The position numbers and the translations under genes were made by a program. From positions 1,240,001 to 1,304,000 of the forward strand of contig JAJNNY010000002.1 of the NCBI GenBank assembly GCA_022453515.1: a stretch of 64,000 nt of DNA, in the 5' to 3' direction. The notes under the pieces are model-generated. The model did not search any database. It saw only the letters and a program-made list of their open reading frames with translations, and was not told the origin of the DNA. This document shows, in pieces, positions 1-12,604 of this stretch. This stretch comes from Astrocystis sublimbata. Its lineage: Eukaryota; Ascomycota; Sordariomycetes; Xylariales; Xylariaceae. Each line of letters opens with the position of its first letter. The stretch's first letter is position 1.

Positions 1-471
1 CTGCTTTGGAGGCAGCGTGTGCTGACTACGGGCTGATCTTGGAATGGAGGATAATTATGATTTGCCTCTACTGTTTGATCAACTACGCGAACGTAGACAC
101 ATACAATATTGCAGCACTTAACTTGGGACATTGGCTGCCAAGTAATATGATAAAAGAGCATGAGATTTGAAGTTCCCCTATAATTAGCAAGTCCATTGTT
201 CCAGGTAGAAAAGTATCTGCACGATTATAGGTATAAGCGCGCCGAACCCAAGTATGTTATCGTGCTGGTACTGCGAAGCTCTAGGGGTTACGTCAATGGA
301 ACGCATTTCTCGTAGAGTCTCGTAGAGAAAACGCGTACGACTTTCTATAATTCGATGTTTCAGATTCAATCATGAATATGTCGAAAGTTCACGGCCTTCA
401 TCGAAAGCTCTCTTCTTATAATTGTTGTTATTATCTAAATTCTTGGGAATCGTTCATTCATATGCTTATCA
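1..471. other. Window edge and 3' flank of the lipoxygenase gene, no gene seen
   Basis: No reading frame here resembles a known protein. The stretch is downstream of the minus-strand lipoxygenase stop codon and probably holds its 3' untranslated region. Anything further left lies outside the window. Confidence 0.6.
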
Positions 472-3400
472 TTATACCACGCTCCAGAAAATTGCCCACA
501 ATGGGTCCAGCACATTCCAGACGTAGGGCATGCCCCGGTCAAGGCCGTCCTTGTCGAAGGTGCGAGCATTCCATTTCTTGCTCAGAGCCAACATGTCACA
601 CTTGAACTTCTCTGCAGCGACGTTGCTCTTCTTGTTCAGCCCACCTAGTAGCGCCGGGTTGTCGAGCATATAGGCAATGGTCTCGTTTGTGCCCTTCCAG
701 CTCGCACGGTTGCCAGCTGCGTACGTGGCAACTTGCCAAGCAGCGCCTTCAGCTGTAGGCATCCATTCCACTAAAAGTTCAAATGTCAGAAACCTTGTTA
801 TCCGAAAGGGCTTGATGCGTTGCTATGAGTCCTCGATCGCATAGGAGCTTATTGGACAATAGCCATGGTAGAAGATTGAGCCCGGGCAAAGAGGTTGCTT
901 ACTGATGTCTGTTACCACGCCCTTCTTGGTCGGTAGCGGCTTTTGCCATCCAGCTGTGGTGAAAGGAAGTGCCATAATATCGAGTTGATTGCCGTTACCG
1001 CTCATAATCACGTCTAATATTCGCCTCAATTAGCTCATGTTGTACGAGAGAAGGTGGTGCCCATCAATGGACAGCATGAAAGGGTGGGAAACACATACGG
1101 ACGATCGAGTTAAGGTAGACAAAGTGAGTGAGGATATCGACCAGTTGTTTCTTAGTCGAGATCTGCTTTGGAAAGTCGCGTGTTTGTCCAGGTCCCGTCT
1201 CCTTAGCCCAGGCTTGCAACTCTCTGTCATGAGCCACGGCCCTGTCGTTCTTGTAGTACGAATCGATAATGCTCGTCATTACTTCTTCGAACGCATTCAT
1301 GAGGACGGAGGCATCTTCGTAACTATTTCAAGACTTGTTAATGATGTCTGCAATATATGGTGATACAATGCGCCCAAAGAAGTGTGCCTTCAAGACACAT
1401 GATGACGTTCTACCGGGCGACTCGGGATGATATGAGAATAGCTTGGGATCTCACTCACAAGGGAAATGATTTCAAAGCTGGGCCATGTTCGTAATCGATC
1501 AGACCGCGATTCCTCAAGCTAGTTTCGAAGTAGTTGCCCAAGAAGCTTGACGTTTCACCAGATTCATACACCTGGTAGTTTGTCATGTCAATATTGGTGA
1601 TCATATCGGACTTCAGTGGCTGCAAGAGTCTGCGCTTACTTCGTTGGCCCATGTGCGAGCAGCGTCAGCGGTCCAGGGGTAGTACTTCGGTCCAAGCTCG
1701 TCGGTACCATTGACTAGACTGTCTTGTAGGTTGGGACGAACTCCCCAAGGGGTATTTTCGACTATTGATTCAACCATGTTAGTAATCATGTTCAGAGGGC
1801 GCAGTAAACAAATGATGGGGGTAAAATCATTGCCCCCGTGGAGTTCGCCCAGTCCGCCATCTTCATCAGCGTGTGGAACTAGGTACTCTCGATCATACCA
1901 CTTAACCGAATCGCTTGGGTACTAACTTGATTTTGGGAACAGCAGCAGCTGAAAAACGAGGAAATATGTGAGACTTACTTCGGTGGAGCAGAGCCATGAC
2001 AGGGTGGTTGTCACTTAAACTCCGAATGGCAGGCAGATAAGCGGCTTCGGCCGCTGAGTGCGACATCGTTGTGTGTCCCCAGGTTCTGTTCAAAATCGAG
2101 GTCAGCAACTTGTATTCGACATGAGACGGTTCTAAAATGTATGGGTTGAGCTTATGTCGCCCGTCGCATGCGCATAGACTCGTATATTGATAGTGTTGCG
2201 GAACCTGTGGATTGAATAATTAGGGACAATGTAATCAAAACACTTACGAGTGCCATCCGTCATTGGCGTTGATGGTCATTTTGGCAAACAGCCACTCATC
2301 TTTCAGATCCTTGGGGGTGTAGACAAGTGCTGAGTCTTCCCGGCCTTTGATGACCAATTTAATGGCTAGCGGTAGGAAATCACCTGCATCGTCTATGTAG
2401 AAGTATGCCTGGCATCCTGCACCGAAAGCGCTTGTTGCCTCCTGGTCCTTCATTGCGAGGAAATCCTCAGAGAAAAGCCGCCCTTGGGCATGAAGGTCCT
2501 CGAGTGAATGACCTGAAATGGATTTGGACAAATCCTCATCAAGAGGAAAGAGTAGAGCATCATCGACCTTCACACGATTCAACCTGTAAGGCACTGAAGA
2601 CAATCTCATCATCGAAAACGTCCTGTCATCGGTGTGGTTGGTCAACATTCCGGGAATTGGACCGCCCGGAAGCGAGACTGTCCATTGGTTGTCGTAGACT
2701 TTGGCATAGTCATCTAGTGTAGAGAAGTTTCCAGCCTGTGATGTAATTAATTAGTACTTCATCGTACCCTTTCTGATGACTTAACAAATGTGGAAGATAT
2801 GACTGAAAACATGGTGCACAATCTATGCCGCAAACAGCCTCCAGATGAAAATACGCGCAAGACGCGGGTACTTAAGATCTTGTAGGCTGGGATAGTTGCA
2901 AGGTCTCATGACAAACCAGTGACACGATGGAAGAAATCAGTATGAACTTGTGATTGAGAAAATGGATACAAGTAGTAGCAGCAGCACCCTTTGATGTGTG
3001 GAATGATAGAAGCCCCATAAAGTCTCATAGAAGTAATATTATAGGTAAAATGAGACCCAGGCTCCTTAGAATGGAAGGCCACCACTAACCATGGCGAGGA
3101 GAAAGCTGAGAAAAAAGAAGGGGGGCTCTTCCCCCTCGTGGTGACAGAGAAGTGTTTGTAAGAAGCAAATGCAACAAATAATATCTCAACTTGCCGCAAT
3201 GACGGCTTCCACAGCCTTCGCTGTCTCCTCCACTATGGTAGCTCCCAAACTAAAGACGGGAACTTTCCATTTCGCTATCTCGGCCTCCAGATACGGATCA
3301 GCTAACGGCCCCGTTGGGTATGGCGCCACTCCGAAGGGGAAAGTTCCGTAAAGCCAGCCTTTCCGCTTCTCTTTGATTTCATGTGACCTGGGTATTAAGT

Positions 3401-3509
3401 TGAAGAGGTTTGGCGTTGACAAGGCTTGAGGCTTGCTACTGTGGACGTTGAGTGAGGGAGCAGCTTGCACTGCTCCAGCGAGGAGCAATGTCGAGATGAT
3501 GGGCTTCAT
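472..3509 (-). CDS. Secreted manganese-type lipoxygenase, 592 aa, 8 exons
   Basis: Lipoxygenases insert O2 into polyunsaturated fatty acids to give hydroperoxides; this one should be secreted. Exons on the minus strand: 3509-3195, 2735-2248, 2085-1979, 1761-1640, 1571-1459, 1322-1099, 1013-903, 770-472. Joined, they align over the whole length, nearly without gaps, with my recollection of the Gaeumannomyces 13R-Mn-LOX family. Residues 1-16 form a signal peptide (MKPIISTLLLAGAVQA). Predicted metal ligands are His272 and His277 (H-x4-H), His457, Ser461 where the family has Asn, and the C-terminal carboxylate of Val592, which ends WSVV. The Coffa-Brash stereocontrol position in HPVMA is Ala299, whereas 13R-Mn-LOX has Gly. 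Only a GC-AG first intron (GCAAGT donor at 3194) keeps both frame and alignment. The gene looks intact. The metal (Mn or Fe) and the product cannot be read from sequence. Family call is firm; splice sites in exons 1-3 are less certain. Confidence 0.9.
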
Positions 3510-6500
3510 GATCGTCCTGCTGGATGATTTACAGGTGTTAGAGTAGCCGGGTGACGGGTGAAATAGCAAGCAAATGCAGAGCCGTTCAATGTTCTAGATC
3601 GGCGATGATCTTATATACTATCCTTCACCTAAAATTCGAAGGGCTGAATGAGCGGCAATATCTCCGCATCATGTAAGTCCACTCCTCCGGTCGACCAATT
3701 CGGATCGCCGAGGGAACATTACTCACATCATATCCCCGCCTTATCACTTGATTTTGAGCATAACTTCGTGTGTAGTCGATTTCCGGGTGTTCACAAGCCG
3801 AATGCTCACCGCTTGCGGACGCCAATGCGGCGCAGTGCAGTAGAAGTACATGACTAATAATACAGCACCGCGAATAGCGTCTTGATTCGAGTGATAAGTG
3901 ATCGACATTCTAGAAAAAAAGTACAATCAAGGGCGCACTATGGTAGATGCGTTTTCCGTATGATCAGACGTTGCTCCAGCGTTCATGTAAGACAGTAAGA
4001 CTTAGCGTTGCTGTGCCGCCTAGGTGCATTAGACTCAATGGAGCTTCAAAAGCTCGGCTGGGTGAGACCCTTGCATCTTGGTTTTATGGTCGATGTTCGG
4101 TAGCTAGGCGGGTACAGTATCCACTGCTTCGATCGGCTGCCGTTGGCAACGCCGTCAGTCCCTGAGGGTTGCACCCAGATTCAGTATCAAAACTTAGCTA
4201 GGTAGGTGGACAGGATCTACACGTAGCTATTAGGTTATGTAGCAGCCGGCAGAGCGACTGCCGGTAGAATATGTAGGTAGGCACAGTAGAGTCGATCAAC
4301 AGCCCTATTGTTGGAATATTAATATCTACTAGTACCTAAGTATGCACAGTAACGTTCTCGATCTCCCCAAGCCGCATGTATTATGAATGAGCATGGTGTG
4401 ATGCAGAAACGTCTTCAATGTGGCTGGCTATGTTTGTGGCATTGAACTTGACACTCAAAATGATGCCCACTTAGAGGCTTACTCACAACATAGCTCCCCC
4501 CTGTCAATTACACAATACCTCGAAGTTATCGAGGCTATGTTTCGGTACTCGTCGTAAGGTTAAGGCGCCTAACCGCCCAAGCAAGTCTAGTCTCATATAT
4601 ATGGATGGGCTCTAGGCCTAATAGACGAGTAGATTAGCAGACATTGTCTCCATGGAGTGAGCAGTTTCGCGGGTCTGACCGGTCTGTGGCGCAACTATGC
4701 AGGTCTGACTAAGGCTAACCGTATGACGAGATGAACGCAAAATCCTTCGACACGTTACTTTCAGCAATGACGCTTCATGTTGCCACGCGGGGGATGTTTA
4801 CCGAGAACCATGTAAGTGAAAGGTAAATTGAAAGTTGGAATTATGAATATGATCAGTAGGAGTTTATATGAGCGATGTGTCTGTCTACTTGCTGATCTTT
4901 TGGTACTTACCTAGGTAGGGGCCTGAATTATCGTGAAGTCGGCACGTAGTAGGTACTTAGTGAACCTCAAACACAACCGCACGTCGAGTTGAATCTTGGA
5001 TACTGCATCACGGCGTAGAGATTTACTCGCATTATCCAATCAGCTATCGATATAGGCGCAATTAATGTAGGTAAGGCGATAGAGCACCTCCCAGAAATGG
5101 AGTAGTAAGTGGGATCTGCAGGGCTGCCCTGCAGACACCACACATCTGGTATGCGGCGCAGGAAAACTCAAATTACTGTATCTGGAGATGTGATCGACGA
5201 CCCAATCATGGTTTGTGCAGCCAGATCCGATCTCATTCAGACGATTGGTAACGATTCGAACTGCCACGGAAAAGTGAACACACAGGGCAGAAAATACAAT
5301 GACTACTACTGAGTACTCATTTGTTCTGCAACATTTACTTCTGTGCATGGTCCTATACGCCTAGCGTGCATTATAACCCGGTCTAGTACATACGTAGGTG
5401 ACATCTGGGGTTTTGAGGTCTGATACGAAATTCCCTCCTCAATGACTGACCATATACGACACGTGCAGATATACGTCTTGTTACACCGCAGAACATTTCA
5501 AATAAATGCCATATAACAGAGATAGGTAGATCGGCTAAGGCTTGCGTGCTGATATCAGATTTACCTTATTACCAGCCACGCTAGGTACTCGGCAAGGTGA
5601 CCTCTAAGACGACTAGGTAGGGCTCGGGAGGGTAACCAAGACCACCGCAGGCCAAGAAACTTGGGGACGCCCTGTCTACGCTTCGAGCGGCGCCATCACC
5701 TCCGGCTACGTCCCTGAATGCCCCCCGGCTGTATCTGCCGACATTGGTGCCACCCTACCGAGAATAGGGTTTTTGTCGCAAAGATTTGCCGCATTGTGAG
5801 TTGAATTATTCTGAGCCCTATTCCATTGCCTAGTGTGATACAATTGGACTTCTCATATTGCAAACCTGATGAATGGGAATTGCTCAGTGTGGATTATCTG
5901 GCTAATGCAGGTCGCCGCATTCCACCGCGTTTGCACTTAAAATTGCGCCGTGATAATGATGAACCATTATTGGTCGTTTCCCGGCCCGAACCTTTTGTCT
6001 AGTTTGAGTTCCGAGCCGTTCATCCATGACAGACACTACCTAGTATTAATAGAGCCTAGACAGTCAGATCTAAGTTATGCATACGAGGGTTGCTACGTAC
6101 GTGACACGATTATTGATTTATGCTCGCTAGACGCCCAAAATCCAAGATCCGAACCGGTTTGAATCCTACTTCTTGCCTGGTCGAACCTGGCCGAGACTGA
6201 CGTAGTTCACATGAAATGAAAAAAGTTCATGATTACCCCGAGGGTGAGAGGTGCCGTAGTACCATCTATGTAAGTGGCTCCCACTGTCAAAGCTTCGGTG
6301 TGGGGAGGCAAGAAAATGGCGGAAATCTTTTAGCTTGGCAACTTCTATCTCTCATGTCATCGCCATGATTTGCAATGACTGCATTGTTTCTGCATTGCGT
6401 GTAATACGTGAGCTCTGCCTAGTGTTTCGGACTCACTTACGTCCAATTGATCGCTTTCGACCAAGATATGTTACGGGATGCGTAAGTGCTAACGTGGTAG

Positions 6501-7802
6501 GCTATCTTGTTGCTTGGGTTACCTTATGAAGGACCCCTTCCTGCTTGAGTGCACGGAAAGGAACACCAGTCCCGGCCACCGGCATCGAATGTGAGCGGGC
6601 GTGGGGTGATTATCTTACGCATAGGAACGCCACAATGCTTGTTCATGACTTGGCATATGGCAGGCTTCTGTAGGCCTCTCATCTTGGTATCTTGATATGC
6701 CACTCCAAGCCGCAGCCGTCAGCAACCAGATCCGTCGCGAATATATGACAAGCGTTAATGACAGGGGATATATAAGAGAACTGTAAGACCGTCAGCGCTC
6801 AAAGTTGTGGTAAGGACACAGACCCTGCAAGCCCAAGGAACAAGATAGAGTTAAAATATCTTCTGACATTAATGAAATAAGTATGGAGTATGTGAGTGCA
6901 GCTACTTCGGCCGATCCACGTCAGCGCTTATGTTGTTGATTAAAGAAAGACCTGTCATCTCTGAGCATCTCACTGTTGATAATTCATTATTTATCAGGCC
7001 TAGATAGTAGGGGTAGTTGGGCATATAGCCTACCTAGACTTATACAGGCCAATCCGTCAGTACTAATCAAAAGTCCGAGCGACACCAATCAAGATGCCTG
7101 TCAGGTCAATAGGATTCATAGTCCTGCATGGGAGTTTCTGCCGGACCGCAACTTCAACTCATGCTAGACGGACTTGGCAGGGCCAGACCAGCAATTGCGC
7201 CTTATTGGCCAAAGAAGTGAAATGCCCGCAATGACGGTTGATCATCACTTTGGCGTGTGGTTCTCTCGAATGTTGGCGCCAGAACATTCTGCACATTCAC
7301 CTGTGGAATTGGTTGACCTCGGATGGATGCTGGAGAAGAGGCAGATCTAGGAACGAACCTAGGCCAGCTCGCGCCAGGTCCCTGATGGACAGGGGTCGTG
7401 CGACATGGCGGGGCATGGCATGCCATTTCTGGCATCTACCTCTTATCGATAGAGGAGCCCTTGATTTTTATTTTCTGTCGCCGATGCTGATCTTTGTCCA
7501 AGGTACACTATTCGAACCGACGAGGTGGTTCCAGCTTGCCTGAGAATACCTGTTGCCTTGGACGAGTTGCTGTGATGCCTTAGGTAGTCCATATATCAAG
7601 CCATACACCAAGCTGGACTTGTGAGACTACAATATTGAATTCATTCGTAGCTTTGCGCCCGTCTGAACACCACCCAAACCAATATCTCAACTAAGCCAAG
7701 TGACTGCGACACCACATCTTGCGACCACGATACTGAACCTTTGCGACTACAATACTACACCTTCCCAACCACGATAGCCAATCCGGCACCCCATAGCCCA
7801 GC
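3510..7802. other. Gene-poor stretch of about 4.3 kb
   Basis: Only short frames of 60-100 codons occur and none resembles a protein family or shows convincing splice-linked neighbours. Many copies of short motifs of the TAGGTA / TACCTA type occur, for example near 4200, 4911 and 5620. The left end must hold the lipoxygenase promoter and the right end the RRP1 promoter. I see no transposon ends, long terminal repeats or strongly AT-skewed sequence of the kind left by repeat-induced point mutation. Confidence 0.5.
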
Positions 7803-8742
7803 ATGACGGCCAACGAAGCGAACATGCCGTTCATACGGACTCTGGCATCAAGTGGTACGTTCCTTTCGTTTTATTCTCTGCCAAACAACCCCATATAACC
7901 AGCCGCAAAGCAAGAACCCCTACCAACTCCCCAAAGTCAACTAACTAACACTCCCTCCCTTCCCCCCCAAACCAACAGACCGCAAAACCCGCACCAAAGC
8001 CCTCGAAAGCCTCCGCACCTTCATCTCGGCGCCCGCGACCGCGACCCAGCTGCAGCCGCTCGAGCTGCTCAAGCTCTGGAAGGGGCTCTACTACAGCATG
8101 TACATGTGCGACCGGCCGATCCCGCAGCAGAACCTGAGCGCCGAGCTCGCGGGGCTGATGGCCGTGCTGCCCGACGCCGCCGTCGGCCCTTGGCTCGCCG
8201 CCTTCTGGGAGATTATCGGCGTCGAGTGGCCGCGCATCGACGTGCTGCGGCTCGAGAAGTTCATGTTGCTCGTGCGCCGCGTGCTCGGGGCCGCTCTGTC
8301 GTGGGTCCGCGACGCGTTGCCGGATTCGAAAGATGAGGAAAGCGAAGAGGTGAGAAAACAGAACAAGAAGAGCCGCGAGCGCATAGATATCCTGCTCGAA
8401 AACCTCGCCAGCTGGCCCTTCGAGACCCAAGACAACCTCTCGCGCGTCCCCGTCGGCCTGCGCCTGCACGTCCTCGATATCTGGGTCGACGAAGTGGAGA
8501 AGCTCGGCCTGGCCGATGCCCAGACGACGGGCGAGGCGGGCCGCCAATTCCTCGACCGGCTGGGCTTGCTCGTCGAGGCGCAGACGAGATCGACATGTAA
8601 ACCCGTGCGGCTGCGCGCTAAGGGCACGCTGGCGGATGATCGTTTACCGTGGAATGCCGACGAGAATGCGGGTGGCGAGCCTGGGAGGTCAACCAAGAAC
8701 GATTCGGGCGATAAGGATAGCTGGGATGGTTTCGACGACTGA
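7803..8742 (+). CDS. RRP1: Ribosomal RNA processing protein 1 (RRP1 / Nop52 family), 271 aa
   Basis: RRP1/Nop52 is a nucleolar protein needed for pre-60S maturation and processing of the internal transcribed spacer of pre-rRNA. Exons are 7803-7854 and 7979-8742, joined over a short pyrimidine-rich intron with a GTACGT donor and AACAG acceptor. The Nop52 domain fills the protein: the N-terminal ASS-DRKTRTKALESL segment over the splice junction, then LLKLWKGLYYSMYMCDRPIPQ, split in the family as LWKGL and SMYMCDRP, and a helical repeat-like middle. The C-terminus is short, acidic and polar (GDKDSWDGFDD), shorter than the long basic tail of the human protein but usual for fungi. Exon 2 is clearly richer in GC than the DNA around it. 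It converges on the sphingoid-base kinase gene. The start is the first ATG and gives the family N-terminus (MPFIRTLAS). Confidence 0.88.
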
Positions 8743-9238
8743 TTTTACCCACCGCACACGAATGGATTGCTAGAGTAATAAAGTAAAGGCCGAGATGGGG
8801 GATGGGGGTTCCTGGTTCATAGCCGGCCCTGGGAGTTCTGGAGTTGACATGGGACATCACCGACGCGGGTTCATATAGTTAATTGTCCTGGGTATGAATT
8901 ACTACCTTGAGCTACGGGAGCTGCGACGATACGATACATTATAGCAGAGTAACTGCTCTCAAGCCACTGATCGCTATTGCTAAATAATCGGTGCTTCGTA
9001 AACGCTTCTTAACCCAACTATTGATGTAAAAGATAAGAAAGCCCAAGATCCCATCCCTGTTGTGCGGCCATGTTCGATGCCCGAGGCACTCGGCAGGGAA
9101 AGAATCAAAAGGCTGGCTGGGACCTGATTCGCTAATAATCAAAAGAGCTGTTGCGTAGTGATATGCGGAACCGATGTTCTATGGGGGGTATCTCCAGCTG
9201 CTAGACCAATGCAATCGAAGGAAAGATATATCACACCT
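8743..9238. other. Convergent intergenic gap
   Basis: This holds the two 3' ends of RRP1 (plus) and the sphingoid-base kinase (minus). No gene is supported. Confidence 0.6.
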
Positions 9239-11085
9239 CTACTCCTGAACTCGCGACTGATTCCAGTTTGTGGGTCCATCAGCTTCGTAATATCCGTGCT
9301 TGGAAAGCACGGTGCCAAGACCTGGGTGTACTTCCACTTGGAAGGGCTCGAATGGAATACGTTCACCGTCGATACTGATGTATCCATCAGGCTGGTTGCG
9401 CGGTGTGAACCTGTAAGCAGAAATCTTGCGGTATGAAAGATCCGCTCTATCGTAATGTCGGTTGTTTTCGACCGATGACATTAATTTGTAGTATCTCACA
9501 ACTGATAGGTCCCCATCATTTAAGCAGAGATCCATGAGTCCATCATTCGGCATCGCCGCTGGGAAAAAATTGGCATTGGGGGCCATGAATGCCATCTGGT
9601 AAATGTTAGCCTCTGACATGGGAATTTCGGAGAGACGGTGGAAATAATGGTGAATGGGACCGCGGAGTTACGACCAATGGCATCATACGTAGAGAAACTC
9701 ACATTTCCGCAGTAGAAGTTACCAAGTTTGTCAATAGACTCCTGCTTCCAGTCCGGAGGCAGCGGATCGTTCACCGTCCCGAAGCGCAACGGAGGCAGCC
9801 CGTCGCCTGCTGGCTGAATAGCGTTGCTGTTACTTTCACCCTCGGCCGGAACGAATGGCGACTTCTCACCGCCTCGCATTCGCCGGTAATGTTCCTTGAC
9901 GGCCTTTTTGTCTTCAATCTCAACCTTGATGGCGACATCACAGGGATACGTTTTCTTGGAAATCATGCGAATCGCGACACCGAGGTCAAAGCGTCGATGA
10001 CCCATCCACCGCAAATTCTCGGTGGCAAGATCGGCCTCGGCAATGATTCCAACGGACTGGCTCAGAAAGCTCAGGGTCCGACGTGGGCCCTGTGTGAGGC
10101 TCATCAAGTCCATTGGAGTCCGAATGCCTTTGATGACAGCCAAGCCCGAGGGCGCAGGGAAATTGTTGCCATTCAGGTTGCAGCTCATGGCGTTTCCACT
10201 CCCGCAGGGAATGTGGGCAACTGCGATCTTCTGCAATGCCTTGCGTGCATCTGGCCGCTTGGCGAATCCGTTGAAGACTTCGTATGCCAGCCCATCACCT
10301 GAGCACACCACCACAACATCGAAAGCGTCGATATCTAGAGCCTCACAGATCTCAATTGCCTGATCTTTCCTTTCAGTGACGACAATGTCTAGCTGCATCT
10401 GTGCTGCGACAAACAGCGGTTTCACGTCCTCATTGAATTGACGCACTGCATTACCACCCCCGGCAAAGGGGTTGACGAGGACCTTGGCACGCTTTCTGAC
10501 CTGTGCCTTCCCCTTTTTGTATACGTCACTGAGAAGGATGACGGCCCAGTCCTGTGCTTCCGTCTCTTTGGTCTCGGAGACCTTGTATTTTAGCGTGTTG
10601 GGGCGTAGCAGCGTACTAGCAGCTTCGTAACAGTATGTAATGACGAGCTCATCAGGGCGGCCGGCTGTCTTGACAACTTCGACGAGGAGTATATGGCTGA
10701 AGGGGAGGGAATTGTTCTCGGTTCGGTGGGTGGGCCCGTGATACTTCCACCGATTGCGTCTTGCAAAAGCAGCATCTACCATGCAGTTAGTATGGACAGG
10801 ACTCTCGACCAGGCCTTGCAGACTCTGCTCACCACCCTTGACGAACAGCCAACCGTCCGGCACTCCAGCACTAAAGGACAAGACTATGCCGTCGTCAAGA
10901 TGGAGGGCATGCTCATGCTGCTCTGGCGGGGGCTCCTGCACGGATTGGACTTCACTCATAGTGAATTCCGATTGCACGGCGGTCTGCGCGGAGGGCGTCG
11001 AGGCGGGCGTTAAGATGCGAGGAGAGTCGTTAGTGGTGTCGGTCGGAGGCGGTGTATGCACGCCATGCGGTGGAGATCTAGACAT
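9239..11085 (-). CDS. LCB4: Sphingoid long-chain-base kinase (sphingosine kinase, LCB4/LCB5 type), 579 aa
   Basis: The enzyme phosphorylates sphingosine, dihydrosphingosine or phytosphingosine with ATP to give long-chain-base 1-phosphates in sphingolipid turnover and signalling. Exons on the minus strand are 11085-9703 and 9595-9239, with a GTGAGT donor and CCAG acceptor. After a Pro/Ser/Thr-rich N-terminus of about 60 residues, the diacylglycerol-kinase-type catalytic fold starts at VNPFAGGG (residues 204-211). The nucleotide loop is SGDGLAYEVFNG (262-273), and the third conserved block PCGSGNAM is at 293-300. The substrate side continues with GHRRFDLG and, in exon 2, the C-terminal DGE-type motif SIDGERIPFEPFQVEVHPG. 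Yeast has LCB4 and LCB5; which one this corresponds to cannot be said, as filamentous fungi usually have a single gene. No membrane segment is seen. Confidence 0.92.
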
Positions 11086-12604
11086 GGTATAAGCCTCTCT
11101 CTTTAGGTAGGATGGGAGATGTATAACGGCTGTACAACGCGTGGTCGAAAGAGTGGTTGAGATAAAAGTGTGTAGAAAGAAATGTGCAGATCAAGGGTTG
11201 GATAGCAGACGACGGGGAGCAGACAGGAAGTTGGAAGAGATGCCGAGATGTTGATGCGTCGAGGTCTGGTCTGGGTGGATGGGATGGTTCAGAACTTCAG
11301 ATCAGAGGACTTACCTAGGGGAGGGACATGGACGCAGGAGCGAGCCAGCACGGTGGTGAGTCTGGTGACATGTGCCTTCCAAGGTCAGTGCGATGCCGTC
11401 GTCGCATCTGGTAGCGGCGCCCTGCAGGCGCAGCGCGCTGGTTGAGCTCCCGACGCGCCTGGCTTGGCATGCTAGGTACATACTTGCTGTACCGTACCTG
11501 AACCCCTGGGCTGGTGGGATGGGTTAGGTAACTTGGCATATATAAATGTTCAGATCGACATTCTGCTTAATCCCGTAATCGCCATCATATAACCTATACT
11601 AGGTAGGCTGCTTTCAAACAAGCTTTATATAATCCAAGTTAAAATCTTACAATAGACAGGACATATAGTATCTCAGTCGATTAACCATTTGCATTCATTT
11701 TCACACTTTGTGCTGGGTAGGCGGTACCTAAGCCACTTTCACTAGGTACATCATATTGGGCACAGGTACCTTACCTGGATGCAGATGGAAGGAGGTGAGG
11801 CGAGGTGGTAAGTGCTGCGCAACGCAAGCGCCAAGGCCATACCTATCTCTATCCGTACCGCACCCTCCTATGCCTGTTGCATGAATTGTTTTTGCACGAA
11901 TCGCCATGAACGACCTTAGGGAACGGATCGCCATTCAGATAGGCATAGGCAAGTAGGAGTCAAGCAAGTATGCTCTAAAGCAGTAACCACTCGTAACGAT
12001 GTGGAGTCGGACATGTGCGATGAACTTTGAATATGTCACCTCAGCTAGGTACCTAATGTAAGGTACGACGTCAAGTTATATGTCGGGTGCCTTTGCATGA
12101 GGGTAAGTACATGCATTCCAACTTTAGTGGTAGGTGCGATAGATATCCAAGTCCACAACTGAATTGGCAGTGGCGGTGCCCGGATGTGATATGATAGATA
12201 AAGTGTGCGGAGGACACTTTGGGATATACAGTTGAAGCATAAGGTAAAAAGGAGCTTCCCTAGAATGCCCGAAGAACAAAGTCTATAATACGAGCAAGAA
12301 CTCACCTCTTTGTAAGATGAGTCTGAACAAGGTGCTATAGAACTGTTACCTCTCGTCTCGCCAGCTCGATTGTAGATGTTGACGGCAGCAACAACGCTTC
12401 AAGATGCAAATATGTGTATCAATCTCTAACCGCAGCAATGCAACCCCGTCGACGCTTCTAACATCTAAGGTCTCCTATCTAACAAAGATAAAGATGAATA
12501 TTTCTCCAAGTTACCTAGGCACCGCTTGTGTGTAGGTAGATACAACCTCTAAACAGTCCATACCATACCAACAAGCCGACTACCACCTCGCCAACAGCCC
12601 TACC
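11086..12604. other. Intergenic stretch of 1.5 kb, no gene seen
   Basis: It lies upstream of the sphingoid-base kinase and downstream of the thioesterase-like gene, both on the minus strand. No coding frame is supported. Several TAGGTACCTA-like motifs occur (around 11310, 11600, 11725 and 12044). Confidence 0.55.

Noticed and set aside
1902..2108. Stop codons inside the lipoxygenase region suggesting a pseudogene
   Set aside because: Assuming an intron from 1978 to 1762 (and 2247 to 2086) removes all stops, keeps the phase, and gives an ungapped family alignment.
7945..8596. Long minus-strand frames of 111-201 codons opposite RRP1
   Set aside because: They are antisense shadows caused by the high GC and codon bias of RRP1 exon 2; the plus strand matches the Nop52 family.
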